From positions 934,001 through 998,000 of the forward strand of contig NZ_CP152049.1 of the NCBI RefSeq assembly GCF_038630985.1: a stretch of 64,000 nt of DNA, given 5' to 3'. Below the pieces are notes generated by a model, which saw nothing but the letters and a program-made list of their open reading frames with translations, was not told the origin of the DNA and searched no databases. Positions 16,331 to 25,128 of this stretch are shown here, in pieces (the first letter of the stretch is position 1; the number at the start of each line of letters is the position of its first letter). Position numbers and translations under genes: made by a program. This stretch comes from Paenibacillus sp. FSL H8-0548. Its GTDB lineage: Bacteria; Bacillota; Bacilli; Paenibacillales; Paenibacillaceae.

Positions 16331-16496
16331 AACTGCCCAATAGCTTAATGGAACAAGGGAGCAGATTCACGGTATCTGTTCCTACACTATTATGAACAAC
16401 TAGATGTTTTTGCAGGGCAGCAAAAAATAGGAGTAGGCTGAAAATTTGATATACTTTTGATAAATGATTTTTTTCGGCTACTGGAGGGGGAGCAAG

Positions 16497-17258
16497 ATGC
16501 TTCGAGTTGATTTGAATTGCGACATGGGAGAGGGGTTCGGCGTTTACAGCGCTGGCTCAGATCATGAGCTGATGAAGTATATTACGTCAGCGAATATTGC
16601 ATGCGGCTTTCATGCGGGTGATGCTGCGACGATTCGCCGAACAGTCAAGCTGGCGCTTGCGAATAAGGTTGCAATTGGGGCACATCCCGGCTTGCCGGAT
16701 TTGGCAGGCTTTGGCCGCCGCGTGATGGCGATTACACCAGAGGAGGCATATGAGCTGACCGTATACCAGCTTGGAGCGGTGCAGGCCTTCGCCAGATCTG
16801 AGGGAGGCGCCGTAGCTCATGTGAAGCCGCACGGGGCACTCTACAATATGGCTGCGAAGAATAGAGCTCTTGCTGATGCGATTGCTGAGGCAGTAAATCG
16901 TGTGGATCCAAGCTTGCTGCTGTTCGGTTTAGCCGGCAGCGAGCTGATACAAGCAGGAGCTGCTATCGGGCTGCGTACGGTGAGCGAGGTGTTTGCAGAC
17001 CGATCCTATGAATCGGATGGCTCGCTTACGCCGCGCGAGACGGAGGGAGCGGTAATTGCTGATCCTGCCCGCGCCGCAGAGCAAACGATAAAGATGATCA
17101 GAGACGGAGAGGTTCGTACGCGGCAGCATAGTCCATTTATATTGCAGGCGGATACGGTATGCGTTCATGGGGATACGCCAGGCGCAGTAGAGCATGTCAT
17201 AAGACTGCGGGCGGCATTAGAAGCAGCGGGCATAACCGTTCAGAGGGCGGGGGTATGA
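16497..17258 (+). CDS. pxpA: 5-oxoprolinase subunit A (LamB/YcsF family)
   Basis: 253 aa. With PxpB and PxpC it forms the prokaryotic ATP-dependent 5-oxoprolinase, which opens the damage product 5-oxoproline to glutamate. Family motifs: VDLNCDMGEGFG at the start, NIACGFHAGD near residue 40, GAHPGLPD, and HVKPHGALYN near residue 110. The ATG at 16497 follows GGAGGGGGAG, and the VDLNCD block lies at the very N-terminus. It is the first gene of a three-gene operon with overlapping ends. Length is normal. Confidence 0.95.
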   Translation: MLRVDLNCDMGEGFGVYSAGSDHELMKYITSANIACGFHAGDAATIRRTVKLALANKVAIGAHPGLPDLAGFGRRVMAITPEEAYELTVYQLGAVQAFARSEGGAVAHVKPHGALYNMAAKNRALADAIAEAVNRVDPSLLLFGLAGSELIQAGAAIGLRTVSEVFADRSYESDGSLTPRETEGAVIADPARAAEQTIKMIRDGEVRTRQHSPFILQADTVCVHGDTPGAVEHVIRLRAALEAAGITVQRAGV

Positions 17259-18016
17259 GCATGGAGAAGACTGCAACAGAGCTGCAGGCTCCCATTGAAA
17301 TGCTGCCGCTTGGGGACTCTGCCATTATCATTCGTTTAGGCAGCTCCATTGATGAAGAAACGAACCGAATTGTCATGAATTTAAGCCGTCGTTTTGAGGA
17401 GAAGCCATTTGCCGGATTAATCGAATGCGTGCCGTCATTCGTTTCGGTAGCGATCCATTATGACCCGCTGCTGGTGAAGAGAAGCCGCGCTGCTGCCGAG
17501 CTTCAGCATGCTACGATCTTTGAAACCGTATGTGCGAGAGTGCAGACTTATCTCTCTCTAGGGCAGCTGAACGCTTCCGGCCAGGCGGCTAGAACGATTG
17601 AAATTCCGGTTTGCTATGGCGGAGAGCACGGTCCTGACCTTGGACTAGTAGCGGAGCATAACGGACTTACGGAGGAGGAAGTGATCGCCATTCATGCGGG
17701 CGGCATCTATTTGGTGCATATGCTCGGCTTTGCGCCAGGCTTTCCTTATTTGGGAGGCATGTCTGAACGAATTGCCGCGCCAAGGCATCAGACGCCCCGA
17801 ACGATCATTCCGCAAGGCAGCGTCGGCATAGCCGGCAAACAGACGGGCGTCTATTCGATTGCAACGCCGGGGGGCTGGCAGCTGATCGGCAGAACGCCGC
17901 TTGCTCTTTTCCGACCTCAGGACGAGATTCCGAGCCTGCTTAGACCGGGTGATTCGGTTAGATTCAAGCCGATTACGGAGCGGCAGTATAAGCTCTTTTT
18001 GGAAGGTGAGTTATGA
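17255..18016 (+). CDS. pxpB: 5-oxoprolinase subunit B (KipI family)
   Basis: 253 aa. The N-terminal part (MLPLGDSAIIIRLG) and the C-terminal cyclophilin-like part (HMLGFAPGFPYLGGM, then VGIAGKQTGVYSIATPGGWQLIGRTP) are the conserved KipI/PxpB signatures. It works with PxpA and PxpC in 5-oxoproline cleavage. The start at 17255 overlaps the pxpA stop codon (ATGA); an ATG two codons later is possible. KipI itself is a sporulation kinase inhibitor in B. subtilis, but the pxpABC context points to the enzyme role. Confidence 0.94.
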   Translation: MSMEKTATELQAPIEMLPLGDSAIIIRLGSSIDEETNRIVMNLSRRFEEKPFAGLIECVPSFVSVAIHYDPLLVKRSRAAAELQHATIFETVCARVQTYLSLGQLNASGQAARTIEIPVCYGGEHGPDLGLVAEHNGLTEEEVIAIHAGGIYLVHMLGFAPGFPYLGGMSERIAAPRHQTPRTIIPQGSVGIAGKQTGVYSIATPGGWQLIGRTPLALFRPQDEIPSLLRPGDSVRFKPITERQYKLFLEGEL

Positions 18017-19026
18017 CTATAAAAGTAGTTCGTACAGGCTTGCACGTTACCGTTCAGGATCTAGGAAGATTCGGATTTCAAAAATATGGCGTAATCGCCG
18101 GCGGGGCCATGGATACGGGCGCGGCGCGAGCGGCCAATCTATTAGTCGGCAATGCGGATAATGAAGCGGTTCTGGAAATTACGCTTACGGGAACGGAGCT
18201 ATTTATAGAGAAGGATACGCTGCTCGCCATTTGCGGAGCGCGCATGTCTGTTACTGCAGGCGGCGAGCTGCTTCCCCTATGGAGGCCAGCGCTCGTCCGT
18301 GCGGGAACGAGCGTGAAATTCGGAGCTTGCCAATCCGGATGCCGCTCCTATCTGGCAGTTGCGGGCGGACTTGATGTGCCGGAGGTGCTGGGCAGCAAAA
18401 GCACTTATTTGCGCGGCGCAATTGGCGGTTTTTTCGGAAGGGCGTTAAAGGCAGATGACGTGCTGGCAGCTAAGGCGCCGAGCTTGCTTTCAGAGCGAAT
18501 GGAGCATGCTTTGCGCCTGGGATGGAATGGCAGCTTCGCTTTGCCTCACTGGCATGCGAGCCATTTTGCGATAGCGGACAATCTAGCGGACCCGATCATT
18601 CGCGCGATGACGGGCACGCATTACGAGCTGTTTACAGAGGCAAGCCGGGCGGGCTTATTTAGCCAAAGCTTCCAGATTTCCGTACAATCCGACCGAATGG
18701 GTTATCGGCTCGAAGGCACGGAGAAGCTGAAGCTTGCTAAGCCGCTTGAGCTGCTTTCGGAGGCTGTCGCAAACGGAACGGTCCAAGTGCCGGCTGACGG
18801 AGATCCGATCGTCCTGCTCGCCGATAGACAAACAACGGGCGGTTATCCGCGTATCGCGCAGGTCGCATCGGTCGACATTGCTGTTTTTGCTCAGCTAAAG
18901 CCAGGCGAGCGTTTTCGGTTCGAACGGATCACGCAGCAAGAAGCGGAGCAGCTTTATTTGGACAGCGAGCGTGACATGAGAATGCTGAAGGCCGCTATAG
19001 CATTAAAATTTAATGCCGCAAAATAA
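18013..19026 (+). CDS. pxpC: 5-oxoprolinase subunit C (KipA/biotin-dependent carboxylase-like)
   Basis: 337 aa. The typical start IKVVRTGLHVTVQDLGRFGFQKYGV and the later SQSFQISVQSDRMGYRLEG and ADRQTTGGYPRIAQV blocks define the AHS2/PxpC family, which pairs with PxpB. It overlaps pxpB by four bases, so all three subunits are translated from one message. No transporter for 5-oxoproline is linked, which fits a housekeeping damage-control role. Confidence 0.94.
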   Translation: MTIKVVRTGLHVTVQDLGRFGFQKYGVIAGGAMDTGAARAANLLVGNADNEAVLEITLTGTELFIEKDTLLAICGARMSVTAGGELLPLWRPALVRAGTSVKFGACQSGCRSYLAVAGGLDVPEVLGSKSTYLRGAIGGFFGRALKADDVLAAKAPSLLSERMEHALRLGWNGSFALPHWHASHFAIADNLADPIIRAMTGTHYELFTEASRAGLFSQSFQISVQSDRMGYRLEGTEKLKLAKPLELLSEAVANGTVQVPADGDPIVLLADRQTTGGYPRIAQVASVDIAVFAQLKPGERFRFERITQQEAEQLYLDSERDMRMLKAAIALKFNAAK

Positions 19027-19142
19027 GGCGATGCAAGATGAAGACTGCACTTAGCGACTGAGCCTCTTTGCTTGATTTATGGTAGACTACTAAGCAAGAA
19101 GCTGGAAATACCGGAAGGCACGGCATAGAGGAGTGGTAGCAA

Positions 19143-19910
19143 TTGTTCGCACAGCAGCGGCATCAAATAATAATCCAAAAAATTAATAGCGATAAATCGA
19201 TTCGAGCATCGGAGCTTATGGAATCGTTTGGCGTTTCTTTTGAAACGATAAGGCGTGATCTGGAGCATTTAGAGAACATGGGCTTATTGCAGCGGGTTCA
19301 TGGCGGGGCGATATTAAAAGAACCGGATTACAGCCGGGAAATCCCGCTGCCGATTCGGGAATCGATTTACATGACAGAGAAGACGGAATTGTCGCAGATC
19401 GCCATTCGATATGTGACGGAAGGAATGTCCATCGCACTCGACGTGAGCACAACCAATACTCAGATTGCGAAGATGCTCAAGACAAAGTTCGAGCGCTTGA
19501 CGATTATTACGAATTCGCTTCCGATCGTAAATGAATTAATCGATGTGCCTGGTTTTACGCTGATCATGATCGGAGGTGTTATCCGTCAAGCAGAACAGAG
19601 CATAATCGGAGATTTGGCCGAAGAATTCGCTTCCCGCTTTCATGCGGATTTGTTTTTTATGAGCATGAGCGGAGTTACGTTGGACGAGGGCATTACCGAC
19701 AATGCGATTGGCGAGGTACAGGTGAAGAAAATTATGCAAGCAAACGCGAAACGTACGATCGCGCTTGCCGACAGCAGCAAATTTGATCAGGTTTCCCTGC
19801 TCAAGGTATGCGGTTGCGCGGATGTAGAGCGTTTCGTTACCGATTCGAAGATAGGCCATGAGCTAGTCGATAAATATAAACGGAGCGGCATTGAAATTGT
19901 TCATGAGTAG
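19143..19910 (+). CDS. DeoR/GlpR-family transcriptional regulator
   Basis: 255 aa. The N-terminal HTH (RHQIIIQKINSDKSIRASELMESFGVS followed by ETIRRDLEHLE) and the G-(L)LQRVHGGA wing are the DeoR signature. The C-terminal sugar-phosphate-binding domain follows (ALDVSTTNTQIAKML, ITNSLPIVNEL, IGGVIRQ, LADSSKF). TTG start at 19143, nine bases after GAGGAG. Its own terminator separates it from the EamA transporter gene, so control of the neighbours is possible but not shown. Confidence 0.93.
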   Translation: MFAQQRHQIIIQKINSDKSIRASELMESFGVSFETIRRDLEHLENMGLLQRVHGGAILKEPDYSREIPLPIRESIYMTEKTELSQIAIRYVTEGMSIALDVSTTNTQIAKMLKTKFERLTIITNSLPIVNELIDVPGFTLIMIGGVIRQAEQSIIGDLAEEFASRFHADLFFMSMSGVTLDEGITDNAIGEVQVKKIMQANAKRTIALADSSKFDQVSLLKVCGCADVERFVTDSKIGHELVDKYKRSGIEIVHE

Positions 19911-19946
19911 AGATAAGCAACAAAAGGGGACATTCATTGTCCTAAG

Positions 19947-19977
19947 GATCCTTGGTTAAATACCAAGGGTCTTTTTT
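19947..19977 (+). terminator. intrinsic terminator after the deoR-type gene
   Basis: GATCCTTGG pairs with CCAAGGGTC, followed by T6. Confidence 0.85.
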
Positions 19978-20088
19978 GTTGAGATCTAATGAAAAGTTGA
20001 TATTAATATATTGTAAATATGTGCGTTTGTGTGATATTGTGTTGGAATATGTGGATCTCATATGTGATACTGAGGAGGTGTTGCTGAT

Positions 20089-20943
20089 TTGATTGTCATT
20101 TCTCTTATTCTCGTCTTGTGTTCAGGCTTGGCGCATGCAGTCTGGAATATGCTGGCTAAGCAAAGCACGGATAAAGCATTGTTTTTATGGGTGATTTATA
20201 TGCCTGCAACCATTCTATTGCTGCCGACACTCATCAATGAATTGGCAAGTGCGTCATTATCACAGACGCAGTGGCTGTTAATCGGGGCATCGTTAGTGAT
20301 GCAAAGCGTATATTCGCTGCTGCTCGCCTACACCTATACTGCTGGCGATTTATCGCAAGTGTATCCGATCATGCGGGGGACACCAACCTTGCTTATCCCG
20401 GCCATCGGCGTATTGTTATTGAAAGAGACGCTGCCCTTGTGGGGCTGGATCGGACTCAGCTTTATGCTGGTCGGGTTCGTCGTCATGCTCGGAAGATCTT
20501 CGGGAAAAGGGCAGCATCAATCTGTTTATAAGCCGGTGCTGCTGGCGATGAGCGTGGGATTATGCATTACTACCTACACGCTTATCGATAAAGTGAATTT
20601 GCAGCATCTTTCTCCGCTTGCGCTGCTGGAAGTGACGAATATCGGGTTTGTACTAGGACTGACGCCTGCCGTTCTTCGTTCAAAACGGCTTAAGCATGTC
20701 ATTCGCACGCATCTTCATATTATTTGGATTGGGGCGATTTTGTCGCCAGGCTCGTATTTACTGTTTCTGTATGCAGCGAGGAGTGCCAATGTTTCTACTG
20801 TTGCCCCTATGCGCGAGGTAGGCATCGTGTTTGGCACACTGCTCGGCCTATTTGTATTAAAAGAGTCGCAAGGGACCCGCAGAATTACGGCTTCGGTCGC
20901 TGTAGTAATGGGCATCATCATGATTGCGTCATCAGGGTATTAA
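20089..20943 (+). CDS. EamA-family (DMT superfamily) transporter
   Basis: 284 aa with about ten membrane segments in two EamA repeats; the repeats contain GLAHAVWNMLAKQS near the start and YPIMRGTPTLLIPAIGVLLLKE, then APMREVGIVFGTLLGLFVLKE. The substrate is unknown; relatives export amino acids or metabolites. TTG start at 20089, eight bases after GAGGAGGTG. The metallophosphoesterase gene follows after 33 nt and is probably co-transcribed. Confidence 0.87.
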   Translation: MIVISLILVLCSGLAHAVWNMLAKQSTDKALFLWVIYMPATILLLPTLINELASASLSQTQWLLIGASLVMQSVYSLLLAYTYTAGDLSQVYPIMRGTPTLLIPAIGVLLLKETLPLWGWIGLSFMLVGFVVMLGRSSGKGQHQSVYKPVLLAMSVGLCITTYTLIDKVNLQHLSPLALLEVTNIGFVLGLTPAVLRSKRLKHVIRTHLHIIWIGAILSPGSYLLFLYAARSANVSTVAPMREVGIVFGTLLGLFVLKESQGTRRITASVAVVMGIIMIASSGY

Positions 20944-20976
20944 ACAATAGCGTGAATACATAACGGAGAGGGAATA

Positions 20977-21948
20977 ATGATGAAGATGGAAAACGCCAAA
21001 GAGCTTCGTTTTCGCAAAGACGGCACTTTTACAATTGTCCAGTTTACAGATATTCATTGGCAGGACGGATCGGATTTAGATTTGCGTTCCAAAGCTGCGA
21101 TGGAGCTTGTGCTTGAGGCAGAGCAACCGGATTTTGTCATGTTTACAGGAGATGTCATTTACACGGGCAGAGGTTCAGACGGAGCAGTCTTATGCCAAGA
21201 TCCGCTTCAAGCGTTTCGGGATGCGGTTGCCGCAGCCGAGCAGCGCGGCATTCCATGGGGCATCGTATTCGGCAACCACGATACGGAGAACGATATTACC
21301 CGCGATGAGCTGATGGGCGAGGTGTTAAAGCACGCTCAAACCTTTGCAGAACCGGGACCGCGAGATATCCATGGCACAGGCAACTACGCATTACCTGTAC
21401 TCGGGTCTGACAACGATCAAGCGGCCGCCGTGCTTTACTGCCTGGACTCCGGCGATTATTCCAAGCTGCCTGGCGTACCCGGCTACGATTGGATTCAGCA
21501 TGATCAAGTGCAGTGGTACATGGAGCGATCCAAGGAGTGGAAGGCTTGGAAGCAAGGCGCAGCATTGCCGGCACTCGCATTTTTCCACATCCCGCTGCCC
21601 GAATACCAAGAAGTGTGGGACCGGGAAGTATGCTATGGCAACAAGCATGAGGATGTATGCGCGGCAAGGACGCAAGCTGGCTTCTTCTCGGCGATGCTGG
21701 CGCAGGGAGACGTCATGGCAACGTTCTGCGGCCATGACCATACGAATGACTATTGGGGAGAGCTTTACGGAATTCGTCTTTATTACGGGCGCGCAACAGG
21801 CTATAATACTTACGGCAAGGAAGGCTTCCCGCGTGGCGCCCGCGTGATCCGCCTGACCGAAAACGAACGGAAAGTGGAATCATGGCTGCGCCTTGATGAC
21901 GGCTCGGTCGCCTTGCAGCAGCCGGAGCATCGGCCGGATAACGTTTAA
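20977..21948 (+). CDS. calcineurin-like metallophosphoesterase
   Basis: 323 aa without a signal peptide. The five metal-binding blocks are present in order: FTDIHW (D-x-H), GDVIYTGRG, FGNHDTE, AFFHIPLPEY and GHDHTND. The arrangement matches the purple-acid-phosphatase-like cytoplasmic phosphohydrolases common in Firmicutes; the substrate is unknown. The start at 20977 follows GAGAGGG. It is the last gene of the cluster and is followed by a terminator. Confidence 0.9.
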   Translation: MMKMENAKELRFRKDGTFTIVQFTDIHWQDGSDLDLRSKAAMELVLEAEQPDFVMFTGDVIYTGRGSDGAVLCQDPLQAFRDAVAAAEQRGIPWGIVFGNHDTENDITRDELMGEVLKHAQTFAEPGPRDIHGTGNYALPVLGSDNDQAAAVLYCLDSGDYSKLPGVPGYDWIQHDQVQWYMERSKEWKAWKQGAALPALAFFHIPLPEYQEVWDREVCYGNKHEDVCAARTQAGFFSAMLAQGDVMATFCGHDHTNDYWGELYGIRLYYGRATGYNTYGKEGFPRGARVIRLTENERKVESWLRLDDGSVALQQPEHRPDNV

Positions 21949-21986
21949 TGCAAGCATGTCTAATTAAAATAGCCTGAAGAGGCATC

Positions 21987-22028
21987 GATGTCCCGAAAAT
22001 TCTTAGGAATGCGGGACATCTTTTTTTT
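21987..22028 (+). terminator. intrinsic terminator
   Basis: GATGTCCCG and CGGGACATC with a 16-nt loop, followed by T8. Confidence 0.88.
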
Positions 22029-22241
22029 GCGGAAAAAGAGTCTGCTCAAATTCAGGTAGAGGAGATTCAAGGACAAAGGCCGAACCTTATGAGGTTGAAA
22101 TAAGGCGTCATTCCCTATACTTCCGAGAAAGACATGCTTCCAACGATAACAAAGCGAAGGAAGCGAAGATCACTTCAGGCAAAGCAGTCGCTACCTTCGG
22201 TTAGAGAAGGGGATCAAAGGGTATTGGTACGAAGATCGATA
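22029..22241. other. gap with no recognisable gene
   Basis: About 210 nt. One plus-strand frame stays open for roughly 55 codons up to a TAG at about 22205 (it includes YEVEIRRHSLYF and NKAKEAKITSGKAV) but has no start codon or ribosome binding site. It may be the 3' end of a lost gene. Confidence 0.3.
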
Positions 22242-22283
22242 GAAAAAAACAGTCGGGCAGGGAAAGCGATCCTGCTCGACTGT
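22242..22283 (-). terminator. terminator of the proline dehydrogenase gene
   Basis: Read on the minus strand: ACAGTCGAGCAGG, loop, CCTGCCCGACTGT, then T7. Confidence 0.85.
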
Positions 22284-22312
22284 TTTGGCTTTATTAACGC
22301 TTCTCTGACGGC

Positions 22313-23260
22313 CTACTTAGGGGAATTCTTCTTTAAACCGGACATATGTTTAAGCACCAGCATGAGGTTTGCAGGCTTCTCCGCAAGACGGCGGGTGAAG
22401 TAGGGATACCACATGCTGCCGTAAGGAACGTAGCAGCGAACCCTATATCCTTCCTTGGTAAGCTGCACCTGTTCATTCATTCGGAGACCATAAAGCATTT
22501 GGAATTCAAAAGCGTTTTTGGGAATCCGGCGCGAGCGTGCGTAAGCTTTCGTCCAGCTAATGATTTCATCGTCATGCGAGGCAATGGCGGTGTAGGCGCG
22601 TCTGTCCAAATGCTGCTTGATCATGCTTTTGAAGCTATCCATGACTTCGACTTTGGTCTGAAAAGCAACCTCTGCGCTCTCCTTGTAGGCGCCTTTGACA
22701 AGGCGAAGGCTTATTCGCGCTTGCAGCAATTCCCTGACATCCTTCTCCGTTCGGAACAAATAAGCCTGCAGCACAGTGCCTACGTTCGTCAGTCCCTCGG
22801 CATGAAGCCGCTTGACTATATCGATGGTGGACTGGGTATACGGCGTGTTCTCCATGTCGATGCGAACAAAATTGCGATGGAGACGCGCATGCTTCACGAC
22901 TTCCCGGATGTTGGCGTAACAGGCGGCTTGGTCGAGCGCGAGTCCCATTTGAGTCGGCTTCAATGATACGTTGGAGCTTGCCTTCCGTTTTGCAATGCCC
23001 TCGATGAGCGTCAAATATTGCGTTTTGTAGGCCTCCGCCTCGCTTATATCGCATATGCCTTCCCCAAGATGGTCAAGCGTTGCCATAATACCGAGCTTGC
23101 CTAGCTTCTCAATCTCATCCAAAGCCTCGCTTAAGGTTTCTCCTGCAATAAACCGGCTGGCAAGCTTCTTTCCGAAGCGGGTAGCAGAAAGCTTCTCTAC
23201 TAGAGGCATGCCCGTAACCGTCAATAATGATTTGCGATACCATGTCGATCCGATACCCAT
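22313..23260 (-). CDS. proline dehydrogenase
   Basis: 315-aa FAD enzyme that oxidises proline to pyrroline-5-carboxylate, the stand-alone form found in Gram-positives (PutB/FadM type). Conserved parts: TLDHLGEGI, SLKPTQMGL, IDMENTPYT, RLVKGAYKE, ASHDDEI, FEFQMLYGLR and the C-terminal YVPYGSMWYPYFTRRLAEKP that lines the flavin and substrate site. GGAG precedes the ATG. No pyrroline-5-carboxylate dehydrogenase gene is adjacent. Confidence 0.95.
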   Translation of the reverse strand: MGIGSTWYRKSLLTVTGMPLVEKLSATRFGKKLASRFIAGETLSEALDEIEKLGKLGIMATLDHLGEGICDISEAEAYKTQYLTLIEGIAKRKASSNVSLKPTQMGLALDQAACYANIREVVKHARLHRNFVRIDMENTPYTQSTIDIVKRLHAEGLTNVGTVLQAYLFRTEKDVRELLQARISLRLVKGAYKESAEVAFQTKVEVMDSFKSMIKQHLDRRAYTAIASHDDEIISWTKAYARSRRIPKNAFEFQMLYGLRMNEQVQLTKEGYRVRCYVPYGSMWYPYFTRRLAEKPANLMLVLKHMSGLKKNSPK

Positions 23261-23360
23261 CCGTGCTGCTCCTTTCCGAAAAACGTTAGTAGGAGTCTGA
23301 ATCGGGAAGCTCGGTATTAGTATATTCAGAAATCATTATCGAAGCGCCAGGCTAGCCTAA

Positions 23361-24437
23361 TTATTTGAAAAACAGAAAATGCGTCGGCAGCTTGCGCAGA
23401 TTGCCATCGGAAGGCTTATTGATGACGCGGCCGTTAAAAATAAGCGAAGAAGAGCCGCCGCCATCCAAATTATAGCCGTCAACAGCGCCATAGCGCTGCA
23501 GCAGCAGCTGCATTTCTTCAAGTGTTGCGCCAGAGCTGCCCGTCTCGTCATAACCATCGGCCACAAGAAAGAGGAGCTGGTCATCCTTATAGTTGGCAAT
23601 AACCGTTCGCGGAGCGCGCTTTGGACTCGTTTGCCATTTAGCCGGAATTGGCTGCGGAGCTTCGCCGCGCAGCAGGACAGGCACAAACGAGGCGCCAAAT
23701 TTTGGTTTTTTGGCATTAAGCTGCTCTTTGGTCGCGAACTTCCCGCCGATCAGCTCGTTCTGATCGTTTAAACCGACAAAAAATAAATTGGCATGGGGCG
23801 GCTCAAAGCCCGTAGCATAACTGCCGTCCACAATCGTTGTACTCAACGGGTAACGCTTGCCGCCGCCATCGGCGAAGCCGCCTGCATTGACTCCTGCGAC
23901 TGCGTTGTTGCGTTTCACAGCAGCGAGCGTTGTCTCAGCTTTACCCAGCTCATCTTCTCCAAGCGTCATCGTCATGGCGTCTGCGCTCTTCAGCTTCACC
24001 TTCAGTGCATAGGCTGAGAAGTTCTCTGCTTTTATGTAGAAGAGCTGTGCTCTCAGCTTGTCCGATTCGATCGTTTCGGATACTTTGCCCAGCTTGCTAG
24101 TAATATTGCGATCATAGATTAGAAGCGGTCGCTTTGCTTGTGCAGCCGCAATGGATGAAATTTTCGCCATATCTTCATTCGTTTCATGATATAGCTTGAT
24201 TTGTTTTTGAATCGATTCGCGTGTCTGTGATGCGGTTTGCTGGGCAAGCTCTAGCCCCTTGGCTGCAGGCATAATGTCTGCTTCAGGAGGTTTTGCCTGC
24301 TCGGTTACGGGCTTTGGAAATGCTTCATTAGATAATTGAATAACAGTATCGGACAAGAGCAGCCAAATCATCATGCCAATAAAAGGTGCGCAAGCAAGCA
24401 GCGCTGTACGGTTTAGAGCTTTGACTGTCAGGTTCAT
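23361..24437 (-). CDS. phosphodiester glycosidase (NAGPA) domain protein, membrane-anchored
   Basis: 358 aa. An N-terminal membrane anchor (ALLACAPFIGMMIWLLLSD) is followed by a helical linker and a C-terminal NAGPA domain (NAVAGVNAGGFADGG, FVPVLLRGE, PRTVIANYKDDQLLFLVADG, YGAVDGYNLDGGGSSSL). Bacterial members remove sugars from phosphodiester-linked cell-surface or exopolysaccharide glycans. Its ATG overlaps the stop of the coiled-coil gene upstream by four bases, so the two are translationally coupled and may work together at the cell surface. Confidence 0.9.
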   Translation of the reverse strand: MNLTVKALNRTALLACAPFIGMMIWLLLSDTVIQLSNEAFPKPVTEQAKPPEADIMPAAKGLELAQQTASQTRESIQKQIKLYHETNEDMAKISSIAAAQAKRPLLIYDRNITSKLGKVSETIESDKLRAQLFYIKAENFSAYALKVKLKSADAMTMTLGEDELGKAETTLAAVKRNNAVAGVNAGGFADGGGKRYPLSTTIVDGSYATGFEPPHANLFFVGLNDQNELIGGKFATKEQLNAKKPKFGASFVPVLLRGEAPQPIPAKWQTSPKRAPRTVIANYKDDQLLFLVADGYDETGSSGATLEEMQLLLQRYGAVDGYNLDGGGSSSLIFNGRVINKPSDGNLRKLPTHFLFFK

Positions 24438-24874
24438 TTGAGCACATCCAAGCTTTTCTGAAGCTCGTTCAGCTGTTTTTTCACTTCATTCAACTGCGTG
24501 TAAAGCTTATTGCTATTATCGGTTTTGGAATCTGCGTTATCCTTCGTGAACGTGAGCAGTTCATTAAGTGCATCAACCTTAGCCTTCAGCTCGGCAAGAT
24601 CAGTCGTGTAATTCGTCTCAAGCTGCAGCATCCGCGCCTCATAGGCTTGCTGCATAGCTGTAATTTGACTGGCAGTTTGCCTCTCCAGATCAGCGGAAAG
24701 CGTCTGCTGCATCCGTTCGGCATACCATTTGGCACCGAGTATGCCGGAGCAGATAATAATGATCCATATGCAGACAAAAAGGAAAAACGTACGGTTGCCT
24801 TTCTTCCTTCGTGTTTTTTTGTCGTATTGACTTGCAGTGCGTTGCTCCAAAATCATATCACTCATTCTATTCAT
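24434..24874 (-). CDS. membrane-anchored coiled-coil protein
   Basis: 146 aa. A basic cytoplasmic start (KKTRRKKGNR), one membrane segment (FFLFVCIWIIIICSGILGA) and an extracellular coiled coil running to the C-terminus (LETNYTTDLAELKAKVDALNELL, then LNEVKKQLNELQKSLDVLK). GGAGAGG precedes the ATG at 24874; a second ATG lies three codons in. Coupled to the NAGPA-domain gene. No known family recognised; it may scaffold or anchor its partner. Confidence 0.8.
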   Translation of the reverse strand: MNRMSDMILEQRTASQYDKKTRRKKGNRTFFLFVCIWIIIICSGILGAKWYAERMQQTLSADLERQTASQITAMQQAYEARMLQLETNYTTDLAELKAKVDALNELLTFTKDNADSKTDNSNKLYTQLNEVKKQLNELQKSLDVLK

Positions 24875-25128
24875 TCACCTCTCCTGTTGGTCACTTGCAC
24901 AAAGATCGGATGAACGAGCTGCAAGCATGGTATACCTTAATTTAGACTTCTATTGCGGGCAAATAGTTGCGAATGTCATCTTATTGTAACAAAGAGAATA
25001 GTAGCTGTCCTTAGCACTATGTGGAAATTTAATGTAAATATTTAATATGTGCGGAACATTCTCTACTCTATCTGCGTCTAACCATAGGAGATGCAGCAGC
25101 CGATGTTGCAAATCGGAGGGAGATTGCG

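Noticed and set aside
22134..22403. Plus-strand 89-codon ORF
   Set aside because: It runs through a terminator hairpin and into the antisense of proline dehydrogenase, with no ribosome binding site.
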